The notes under the pieces: generated by a model
Seen by the model: only the letters and a program-made list of their open reading frames with translations
The model's database searches: none
Told to the model about the DNA's origin: nothing
IMG/VR virus record: IMGVR_UViG_3300025889_000778
Coordinates: 1 to 27,237 of that record
Origin: a virus
DNA length: 27,237 nt
Reading direction: 5' to 3' (one strand)
Program-made: the position numbers and the translations under genes
Shown here: piece by piece, positions 14,552 to 21,360 of the stretch
Position numbering within the stretch: position 1 is the stretch's first letter
Layout: every line of letters begins with the position of its first letter

Positions 14552-15110
14552 TTAGCGGTTTCCTACTCATAAGACCTTTTGAAGGCATAGGCAAAGGAGG
14601 CTCTTCCTCCACAGGCACGTCAGGCACAGCGCCTACAGCCGGCTCTACTTCCATAGGATCAACATCCTCAAATTCATTCTCATCTTCAAGATCGACAAGC
14701 AGGGCGTCAATGAACGAGGGCCTAATGTACTCTTCATTATCTTCATCTGGCAATCCAAACTTGTAATCTACTTGATACTCATCCCCAATCATTGCTACAG
14801 CTTCAACTAGAGCAGGGGCAACCAGAACGCTGCTATCTAAAGTGTGTACGCCTTCCATAGCCCCTGTCGACAGAAGATTTTCTACTATATCTGCTACAGG
14901 CATTCCAGACATGAAAGCGTCCAAAATATGCTGTTTGCTTTCCTTATCCATAATGGCCTTGATGTAGTACTCCAGCACATCTTTAGTCTTGACGTATTGT
15001 GGCGGGCGGGTGTAGGGGCGAGACTTTAAATCCGTAGTTAGGCTTTGCCCCGGAATAGGCGCAATAAAATTATACTGTTGTTCAAATTGACTAAGTTTCT
15101 TTTTAGCCAT
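14544..15110 (-). CDS. Hypothetical virion-block protein with acidic proline-rich tail
   Basis: This 188-aa protein begins MAKKKLSQFEQQYNFIAPIP and has a helical middle (DVLEYYIKAIMDKESKQHIL) resembling a small globular domain. The last 60 residues are strongly acidic and proline-rich (LEDENEFEDVDPMEVEPAVG). I do not recognise it. The ATG lies eight bases inside the end of the previous gene and has GGAG about seven bases upstream. Tight coupling with the large helical proteins suggests an assembly or ejection partner; the acidic tail could mimic nucleic acid or bind a basic partner. Confidence 0.65.
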   Translation of the reverse strand: MAKKKLSQFEQQYNFIAPIPGQSLTTDLKSRPYTRPPQYVKTKDVLEYYIKAIMDKESKQHILDAFMSGMPVADIVENLLSTGAMEGVHTLDSSVLVAPALVEAVAMIGDEYQVDYKFGLPDEDNEEYIRPSFIDALLVDLEDENEFEDVDPMEVEPAVGAVPDVPVEEEPPLPMPSKGLMSRKPLNG

Positions 15111-15375
15111 TAGCGTTCTCCATCATAGCCTTGCGAGCCAGTCGCAACTGACGAAGCCTTTTTGCGTACTGAATATGTTCCCCCTCTTTAGGGGGAGTTT
15201 CCTCTTTACTGCCTTTTGCACTCATATTCTTTTTAGCCATCATCCCTTTAGCCGGCTTAAATTCGGGCTTATCCTGCCCAAACAAGTCATCCAGTACTGA
15301 AGAAGGCTTATCCTCCAGTGTCTTAAGAAATGCCACATACGCCCTGCGTACAAGACTTTTGCTTATATCACGCAT
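15103..15375 (-). CDS. Small basic hypothetical protein of the virion block
   Basis: The 90-aa product is basic and probably two helices joined by a disordered lysine-rich linker: ISKSLVRRAYVAFLKTLEDK, then AKGMMAKKNMSAKGSKEE, then YAKRLRQLRLARKAMMENAN. It is not recognised. Its ATG lies 13 bases inside the end of the 992-aa gene, with GAGG about ten bases upstream, and its stop overlaps the next gene. Its charge is opposite to that of the acidic protein encoded next, so a complex between them is an attractive but untested idea. Confidence 0.65.
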   Translation of the reverse strand: MRDISKSLVRRAYVAFLKTLEDKPSSVLDDLFGQDKPEFKPAKGMMAKKNMSAKGSKEETPPKEGEHIQYAKRLRQLRLARKAMMENANG

Positions 15376-18341
15376 TTAAGGATGACCTCTCCGTAATTAA
15401 CCATCAGTGTGTTATTTATAGGGTGCCTCTTCACACAGTGAGGGAGATACTTATACACATTCTGTGCAATAAAGCCAGTGGTGGGGGCATTACGACCGTC
15501 TCGCCAGTCCCACGTGTAAATGCCAACACCGTTAGGAAACATTCCTACCCGTTTGATATTCTCTTTCAATGACGCATCGCTGGAAAAGTCTATTTTATTA
15601 ATAACGGAGGAAGCAATTGACCCACCAATACGCCCAAGAATATTACCAGCGAAGCCTAAGATACCTCCACTGGAGCTGCCGTCTTGGGCGTTAGCCGCAA
15701 TCTGAGCCATGCTAAGAGATACTGCCCGCCCAAGGTACGATTCATTTGTAGCGTACACCATATCTACAGCATCTTTGTACTCTTCCCATAATTGTGCGTA
15801 AGCTTCTTCACGAATACCCAGAAAAGCTGTACTATTCTGTTTATTGGCTTCCTGCTGATTGGCTGTATCAATAGTGGCTGCCTGCCTACGCCACGTGGCA
15901 TTACTTGCAACAATCTCAACTAGACGTTTAGAGTTGTACTCGTCGCGTTGTGCCTGCTGCTCTGCGTTAAAAGTGCTAATTGCAGCCGCTCGATCTGCAT
16001 CAGCTTTAGTCAAAGCGTCTGCCTGTGCAGCATTTTGCAGATTGACATTCTGTTGTAGCCCAGAGAAGAACTTATCCATTTCCATCTGGTTGCTAACATT
16101 TAGCGCTTTAGCAGCGTTGGTAGCAGCCGCGTCAGTGAATAGGCTTTGAATAACTTGCTGCTTCTTAAACATATCATTCGTAGCAGCCGCATCGAGATTT
16201 GCTAAGTCCATCTGGAGAAAGTTACGAGCGTTCTCACTCTGGGCCTGCTGACGATTATTCAGATTAGCCATGTTCAATTCAGATAGTTCAGCCAGTTCCC
16301 CCATAAGCACAGCTTGCCTGTTGCTAAGGTTCTCCAAATTCATGGTGTTGGCAGCACGAGAGTTCTCTAGAGCCACTTGCTGTGAAGCAGTAAAATTCAT
16401 ATTGGCCACATCTGAAACCTTAGCAGCATTGGCTACTTTAGCTTGAAATCTTTGGTCAAACTCCGCACCAATAAAGGCGGCACGCTGCTCAGCAGCCATC
16501 ATGGCGCGCTGTTGACGATTACTAAGATTCTGCAATTCAAACGTAGCTTGCGTCTGCGCGTCAGCCGTAGCAATTGGGAGAGCCGACTCCATAGCTGCCT
16601 GCACGAGGGATTGACCGGCAATGGTAGACGCTACAATGCCGCGAGATGCCATAGCAGCAGTAGCAGCGCGCATAGCCCCAGCAGCCCACGGGGGAGGAGG
16701 CGCACCGTCCTTAAAGTCGCTATACAACTTCGTAAGCTGACCCTGCACAGTTGCAAGGGCTGTAGGTTGCGCCTGCGCAGCGGTAACGTCCTCGGTAAAG
16801 GCAGCAGCTTGCTTAGCACTAAACGCAGCGCTTACTAGCTCTTTACCCGACAGCGTGCGTAGAGGAGCGCCAGTGACATCCACAGACTCGCCTTGCGCTC
16901 CGGTGATGCCAGATGCAGCAATAGCGCTTTGCGTCTCCTGAGCAGCCTCTACGCCTTTAGTGACCTGCCCCTGAACAGCGTCCATACCTGCCGTAGCAGC
17001 CGACACACCGGGAGCCGCTTGTGCCACACCAACTTTACCCGCTTGAACAGCATCAACACCCTGCGCCGCAGTCTGCGTAGTAGGGGCTGTCGTAGCCTGT
17101 GGGGCTGTGGCACCCAAGGCCCCTGTACCGCCGCCAATAAGCTGGTTGCTTTCTACAGGCGTCTTAGCTGCCTGCATTTTGCCTTCACCGAGAACATCCG
17201 CTTCCGACCCCGTCAGACGTTTCTTTTGCTCAGGGCTATACTCTTTTGAAAGGTCGGTCGCTTGACTTGCGGCAAAGTTGACATTAGCGCCTTGTTCATT
17301 GTTAATACGCTCAATGTCGAACACACGCTGGTTCTTTACAGCATCTGCAACCGCTGCTGCACGAGGGCCATAGGCATCCTTAAAGGCTTTTTCTTCAGGA
17401 GTGAGGTTTTCAATAGGCTTTCGTGAAATAATATCATATTTATTAGCGGCTTCTTGTGCAGTATAACTCTGCCCACCTAATACAAAGCCAAAGGAGTTTC
17501 GATAATCTTTAAGTTTTGCAAGTTCCTCTGGGCGCAGCTTAGCAGTATCAACGGACACCAGATTAGCAAATTCCTGCTGCGCGTCTGCAAGGCTCTGTCG
17601 AATCTCCTTAGGCGGGTACGTTGAGCGGTCAAATCCAATGTATTGACCATCTTTAATGCTGGGCTTGAAGGGAGACCCGAAAGCGTCTTCATACTCTTGC
17701 ACCCATTTGGTGTAATACGCAGTATTCCCTCCCGCAGTGCCGGCAGTAAGCGCCTTAGACAAATTATCATATTGGGCCTTTGCGGCGGCGGGGGAGTAGG
17801 AAAACGTAGACGGTACGTTTATTTTAAACTCTTCAAGGGCCGCAGGCCTAAAGGACGTAGGCGGCGTGGGAGCGGCAACAGGCTCAAACTGTCCAAGGCT
17901 TTCGGCACCTTCTCCAATAGGAAGAGGGGGCGGCGTAGGCGTCGGTGCTGGCTGAGGAGTAGCTGTAGTAGTGGTAGTGGGTACGGGCGGCGGCGTCGTA
18001 GGCGTCGCAGTCGTAGTGCTTTCTACAGTAGGCGTAGTAGTAGTCGGTGCAGCAGGGTAAGTCGTTTCAGCAGGAGGAGGAGGAGTAGAATCGCTTTCGT
18101 AATTGACTGCGCCATTGTTATTGTCAACTAAGCCCCCATCATTGTAGCTCTTACTAGGCGTAGACCTACTAAGGGCAGACTTTGCCGACTTGCTTACTTT
18201 TGCCAGAGCGTCAGCATTCTTAGACATCCACGCCTTGACGGACTCCCGGTTTTCTTCACCATCGTAGCCATATCGTTTTGCTACCTTAAACAGAGAAGCG
18301 TCTTTAAGAGTTGCTTTGACTTTAGCCATTTGTTTGCTCAT
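15363..18341 (-). CDS. Ala/Gln-rich virion protein with C-terminal S74-like intramolecular chaperone domain
   Basis: The 992-aa product has four parts: a basic N-terminus (MSKQMAKVKATLKDASLFKV); a low-complexity proline/threonine linker at about residues 75-150; a long Ala/Gln/Asn-rich helical region; and a glycine-rich hydrophobic patch (ILGFAGNILGRIGGSIASSV). The last 72 residues begin SDASLKENIKRVG, continue with IYTWDWRDGRNAPTTGFIAQ and end in NYGEVI, the pattern of Peptidase S74/endosialidase-type chaperone domains, which trimerise fibres and usually then cut themselves off at the S-D site. The domain is short, so self-cleavage may be lost. ATG 18341 is chosen because it overlaps the stop of the preceding small frame (TAATG); a GTG at 18392 has no ribosome-binding site and lies within that frame. 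The protein could be a fibre or an internal protein. Confidence 0.8.
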   Translation of the reverse strand: MSKQMAKVKATLKDASLFKVAKRYGYDGEENRESVKAWMSKNADALAKVSKSAKSALSRSTPSKSYNDGGLVDNNNGAVNYESDSTPPPPAETTYPAAPTTTTPTVESTTTATPTTPPPVPTTTTTATPQPAPTPTPPPLPIGEGAESLGQFEPVAAPTPPTSFRPAALEEFKINVPSTFSYSPAAAKAQYDNLSKALTAGTAGGNTAYYTKWVQEYEDAFGSPFKPSIKDGQYIGFDRSTYPPKEIRQSLADAQQEFANLVSVDTAKLRPEELAKLKDYRNSFGFVLGGQSYTAQEAANKYDIISRKPIENLTPEEKAFKDAYGPRAAAVADAVKNQRVFDIERINNEQGANVNFAASQATDLSKEYSPEQKKRLTGSEADVLGEGKMQAAKTPVESNQLIGGGTGALGATAPQATTAPTTQTAAQGVDAVQAGKVGVAQAAPGVSAATAGMDAVQGQVTKGVEAAQETQSAIAASGITGAQGESVDVTGAPLRTLSGKELVSAAFSAKQAAAFTEDVTAAQAQPTALATVQGQLTKLYSDFKDGAPPPPWAAGAMRAATAAMASRGIVASTIAGQSLVQAAMESALPIATADAQTQATFELQNLSNRQQRAMMAAEQRAAFIGAEFDQRFQAKVANAAKVSDVANMNFTASQQVALENSRAANTMNLENLSNRQAVLMGELAELSELNMANLNNRQQAQSENARNFLQMDLANLDAAATNDMFKKQQVIQSLFTDAAATNAAKALNVSNQMEMDKFFSGLQQNVNLQNAAQADALTKADADRAAAISTFNAEQQAQRDEYNSKRLVEIVASNATWRRQAATIDTANQQEANKQNSTAFLGIREEAYAQLWEEYKDAVDMVYATNESYLGRAVSLSMAQIAANAQDGSSSGGILGFAGNILGRIGGSIASSVINKIDFSSDASLKENIKRVGMFPNGVGIYTWDWRDGRNAPTTGFIAQNVYKYLPHCVKRHPINNTLMVNYGEVILKCVI

Positions 18342-18472
18342 TATCCTATAGGGTTCCAACCCGAATTGTCCGGGTCGATTTCGTCGTGCCACGCATCACG
18401 CAGCTTTGGGTCTTCTTGTACATGTTCCTGCCACTGCCGCTCATTGATCTGGCCGCTGCGGTAACAGGCCAC
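18341..18472 (-). CDS. Small hypothetical protein, GTG start or frameshift product
   Basis: An open frame ends in TAA at 18341-18343, overlapping the ATG of the 992-aa gene. From a GTG at 18472 it encodes 43 residues including ACYRSGQINERQWQEHVQED and ending DPDNSGWNPIG, a composition that looks like true protein. No ATG and no clear ribosome-binding site exist in this frame, and the codons before the GTG (AAQELL) also look coding. It overlaps the neighbouring 73-codon frame almost entirely. The best reading is either an independent GTG gene or the real C-terminus of that frame reached by a -1 shift. Similar short phage proteins exist, I believe, but no function is known to me. Confidence 0.55.
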   Translation of the reverse strand: MACYRSGQINERQWQEHVQEDPKLRDAWHDEIDPDNSGWNPIG

Positions 18473-18567
18473 GAGAAGTTCTTGCGCCGCTCTTCGATGC
18501 GGGTATACCGGAGGTTACATTCGGCCTCGTGCTTTTCGAGCTTGCTAAGGACTTCTTCGACGCGCAT
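18346..18567 (-). CDS. Small coiled-coil protein whose second half looks out of frame
   Basis: ATG 18567 has a GGTGAGG ribosome-binding site just upstream and starts ten bases after... the previous stop region, so initiation here is credible. The first 26 residues (MRVEEVLSKLEKHEAECNLR, then YTRIEE) form a charged helix of the kind found at the N-terminus of small phage coiled-coil or holin-like proteins. After residue 27 the sequence becomes rich in Arg, Ser and Thr without pattern, as expected for an out-of-frame stretch, and runs to 73 residues. The other frame of the same DNA looks coding there. A -1 shift at codon 26 would join the two good halves. Confidence 0.5.
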   Translation of the reverse strand: MRVEEVLSKLEKHEAECNLRYTRIEERRKNFSWPVTAAARSMSGSGRNMYKKTQSCVMRGTTKSTRTIRVGTL

Positions 18568-18574
18568 CTCGACC

Positions 18575-18859
18575 TCACCAAGCCTTACAAGACCAATATC
18601 TTGCAGAGAACTTATCGCTTGCGGTGTCGCAGGAGTGCCGCGCCCTGAAATTTTTACGCCTTCCGGGCTGATCCTTCTTAATCGACATATTCGGATCGCC
18701 AAACCTGACAAGTCTAATCTGATCGCCTTTTTTAGCGAGTACAGCGCTTTTCTTGGCTTTACCCGGAGTCCGTTTTGGCTTGTTGAAACCTGCGAACGTC
18801 TCATCGCGATACTTTACCCTTCCAGAGGGGAGACGCTTAACGTCTTTCGTAGTAGGCAT
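18575..18859 (-). CDS. Conserved small basic phage protein
   Basis: The 94-aa product is very basic: FNKPKRTPGKAKKSAVLAKK, then IRLVRFGDPNMSIKKDQPGR, and a C-terminal part RKNFRARHSCDTASDKFSAR ending YWSCKAW. This order (F-N-K-P-K-R-T-P, R-F-G, R-x-x-F-x-A-R-H, A-x-Y-W-x-x-K-x-W) is one I recall from a small, widely conserved protein in podo- and cyanophage virion regions, with unknown function. The two late cysteines (about 76 and 91) with H75 might bind a metal, but conservation was not checked. It starts in a TAATG overlap with the 26-codon gene. DNA binding or capsid association are guesses. Confidence 0.75.
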   Translation of the reverse strand: MPTTKDVKRLPSGRVKYRDETFAGFNKPKRTPGKAKKSAVLAKKGDQIRLVRFGDPNMSIKKDQPGRRKNFRARHSCDTASDKFSARYWSCKAW

Positions 18860-18939
18860 TACAGGGTATCTCCGTTTTTAATATAAGTCATATCGAGAGT
18901 AGCAGAGGCAGTAATTGTTCCCCCTGCGGAGTCGGCCAT
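18859..18939 (-). CDS. 26-aa micro-gene with strong ribosome-binding site
   Basis: A 26-codon frame starts at ATG 18939, six bases after AAAGGTG, which itself overlaps the stop of the fibre gene. It ends in TAA that shares a base with the next ATG (TAATG). The product begins MADSAGGTITASATLDMTYI and ends KNGDTL. It fills what would otherwise be a 91-base gap in a block with hardly any gaps. Strong initiation signals and coupling on both sides make it likely to be translated, either as a leader that opens the next gene or as a minor structural peptide. Confidence 0.6.
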   Translation of the reverse strand: MADSAGGTITASATLDMTYIKNGDTL

Positions 18940-18950
18940 TTTATACACCT

Positions 18951-21347
18951 TTAGCCGCAATGGAGGGTACACGGCACTGTGTATGAGCCATCATCATAGG
19001 TTTCAATGGCAGTGGTGCTAGTCACTTTGGCAATCGTACTTGCCTTAAACAAATCAGCGCTATCTCCTGTCTGTGGTCTAGCAGTCCCGTCACCAGCCGA
19101 CTCAAGAAGATCACCGTTCGCAACAGTTACGCCTGAACCGACACGGATAGCACCAAGACCAAGAGACTCGATGCTGCTGTCACCATCTTTGTAGTGACCG
19201 GCAAACACGCCATAGACGGATTTATCACCAGCAGTGTCACTTACTTTTACTTTTGCTAGACGTTTGTGCGTACTTTGAGCAATAGCAGTTCCTTCCGCCT
19301 GTGCGCCGTCTTCATCAATGTAAATTGTGTGGGTGCTTCCGATTTCGAACGAACCAGCAATATCTGTTTTCTGTGTTTGACCGTCACCATCAACATATTC
19401 GAACTGTGTGTAATTACACATTTCATTGATCGTGGACATTACTGTGCCGAGTGGAATTTCTGGCTGGCTGTGGTCTGTAAACTGCGACCAGTGCGCCCCG
19501 GTAAAAGTATTATACCTGATAGTGCTGTTATCAACTGTATCAATGTCCCCGATTGACGAGGCTTGATACCTAAAAACAATGTAGTTATGAGTTCCAGCAG
19601 CAGATGAACTATCGGTCATAATTATTGCAAGAGTATTGTCGGTGCTGTGCGCAATTTGACCGGTTGATCCAAACAAGAAGCCGTTTTCACCGCTACTACC
19701 ACTAGCATTCACATTCAATACTTCAAGTGGACCGGCTGGTGCCGTGTTGCCAATACCAACATTGCCGCTGCTGTTGATGCGCATACGTTCAGAGTTAGTC
19801 GCTCCTGTTCCTGAGCTAAAAATAAGGCCACCGGCATTTGTCCCCGTAGTCGAACCTCCGAAGGTGATTGAGCCGCCGTTGTTAAATGTATTGCCACCCG
19901 CAATGCTATAGGTCGAGGACGTGGCATCGCTGAACATATCTCCGCCATCAACAAGGGCAATGTTGCCGCTTACTGTTAGAGGCTGACTTGGAGAACTTGT
20001 ACCAATGCCGACATTCCCGCTGCTGTCGATACGCATACGTTCAGTTGCATTAGTCGTAAACGACATAAAATCACTAGCATGACTGTATCGGATTATTCCA
20101 ATGTTTGTGTCGTCAAGATCACCAAAGTAAATGTAATTATTTCGACTATTGTCAGCGCATAGATTTTCGAAAACAGTATCTGCGCCGCCACCCGTGTCTG
20201 AAGCTTTGAGACGAATCCACGCATCTCCAGAGGCTTCATCCACTTCAAAGAGGCGGTCAGGTGTCGCAGTACCCACGCCGACGTTATCGGCGCTGCTGAT
20301 GGTCAAGGCTGTGCTTGTAGCATTGTCATCAATGCCGGTCGAAGTAAACGTCGTAAACGTACCCGCAGCCGCGCTAGAACCGCCAATCACCGTGCCGTCG
20401 ATGGTGCCGCCGTTGATGTCGGCGGTGGTAACAGCCCCAAGGTTGGTGATAGTTTGACCTGCAAAGGTGCTCGTGCCAGCAGCAGTAATACCGCCGTCCT
20501 TGACAAGAAGGGAGTCAATTGTCACGCCTGACGCGGCGGTCGTTTCATTGATGGTGTTCGTGGTGATTACGTCGCCAGACGACACCACAATGTCTGTCCC
20601 GCCGGTCGTATTACCGTTGGCAAGAATTTCCGCAAGAGTGTCGACCGTATCAACCTGACTATCAACATAGGCCTTAATCGACTGCTGGGTCGCCAATGCG
20701 GTCGCGCTATCTGAAGCCATGTTGTCTTCGTCAAGAATAGTGCTGACAACCGTAACCCCCGTACCTTTTAGCTCGCCAAACGTAACGCGCCCACTAGCGG
20801 TGACCGTGGTAAAGCCACCCGCCGCCGTGCTGGCACCGCCGATGGTAACCCCATCCATAGTGCCGCCGTTGATATCTGCTGTGGTAGCAGATAAGGTAGT
20901 AAAAGCCCCAGCAGCAGGGGCAGCGCCGCCAATGGCAGCCCCATCAATAGTGCCTCCATTAATGTCTGCTGTCGTAACAGTACCCAAATCAGCAATCGTG
21001 GCTCCCGAAAAGGTGCCAGTGGCTGTAACAGTCAGAGCATCTACAGACGCGGCGTCAATATTGGCGGTACCGTCGATGTACAAATCTTTAAATTCTTTAG
21101 ACGCACTGCCCAAATCTAGCGTATTATCAGTCTTTGGCGTTAGAGCAGAGGCGCTGATTACAAGGTCTTGTACAGGCCCAACAACAGTAATCGGGGCCCC
21201 TTCATCAGCAGTTCCATCATGGGTATGCCCCGTGGTCTCATCGAAGGCAGCCTCGATGGCATCGTATTCGCCATCTAGGTCACTAGCGTTAATAATATTA
21301 CCCGTAGCAATATTATTACTTGTGTCATTGCGAGTGTAGCCGGTCAC
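18951..21347 (-). CDS. Repeat-rich tail fibre protein
   Basis: The 798-aa protein is a typical aquatic-phage tail fibre. The N-terminus has NNIATGNIINASDLDGEYDA and TTGHTHDGT, as in fibre heads that join the tail. Three copies of a 26-28 residue unit (TTADINGGTIDG..IGG...AAG.FTT) occur at residues 125-152, 156-182 and 308-333, and ERMRIDSSGNVGIG-type units at about 436-449 and 520-533, consistent with a triple beta-stranded shaft. The last 100 residues (LGAIRVGSGVTVANGDLLES, then IAKVTS) resemble a G2-type chaperone/autoprotease end domain; that is tentative. The start is GTG 21347, with AGGAG seven bases upstream. It follows the nozzle gene, as a fibre attached to that part of the tail would. 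Confidence 0.85.
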   Translation of the reverse strand: MTGYTRNDTSNNIATGNIINASDLDGEYDAIEAAFDETTGHTHDGTADEGAPITVVGPVQDLVISASALTPKTDNTLDLGSASKEFKDLYIDGTANIDAASVDALTVTATGTFSGATIADLGTVTTADINGGTIDGAAIGGAAPAAGAFTTLSATTADINGGTMDGVTIGGASTAAGGFTTVTASGRVTFGELKGTGVTVVSTILDEDNMASDSATALATQQSIKAYVDSQVDTVDTLAEILANGNTTGGTDIVVSSGDVITTNTINETTAASGVTIDSLLVKDGGITAAGTSTFAGQTITNLGAVTTADINGGTIDGTVIGGSSAAAGTFTTFTSTGIDDNATSTALTISSADNVGVGTATPDRLFEVDEASGDAWIRLKASDTGGGADTVFENLCADNSRNNYIYFGDLDDTNIGIIRYSHASDFMSFTTNATERMRIDSSGNVGIGTSSPSQPLTVSGNIALVDGGDMFSDATSSTYSIAGGNTFNNGGSITFGGSTTGTNAGGLIFSSGTGATNSERMRINSSGNVGIGNTAPAGPLEVLNVNASGSSGENGFLFGSTGQIAHSTDNTLAIIMTDSSSAAGTHNYIVFRYQASSIGDIDTVDNSTIRYNTFTGAHWSQFTDHSQPEIPLGTVMSTINEMCNYTQFEYVDGDGQTQKTDIAGSFEIGSTHTIYIDEDGAQAEGTAIAQSTHKRLAKVKVSDTAGDKSVYGVFAGHYKDGDSSIESLGLGAIRVGSGVTVANGDLLESAGDGTARPQTGDSADLFKASTIAKVTSTTAIETYDDGSYTVPCTLHCG
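20349..20975 (-). repeat. Three-copy coding repeat in the fibre gene
   Basis: Three units encoding T-T-A-D-I-N-G-G-T-[IM]-D-G...IGG...AAG.FTT lie at 20892-20975, 20802-20882 and 20349-20426. The first two are adjacent and the third is separated by about 125 codons. Shaft repeats like these can recombine and change fibre length. Confidence 0.8.
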
Positions 21348-21360
21348 AAATTAACTCCTA

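Noticed and set aside
17900-18090. GTAGTAG-rich tract as a microsatellite or regulatory repeat
   Set aside because: It encodes the proline/threonine linker of the 992-aa protein in frame; low complexity follows from the amino-acid repeat.
18342-18392. GTG 18392 as start of the 992-aa protein
   Set aside because: No ribosome-binding site, and it would cover the small frame whose stop overlaps ATG 18341.
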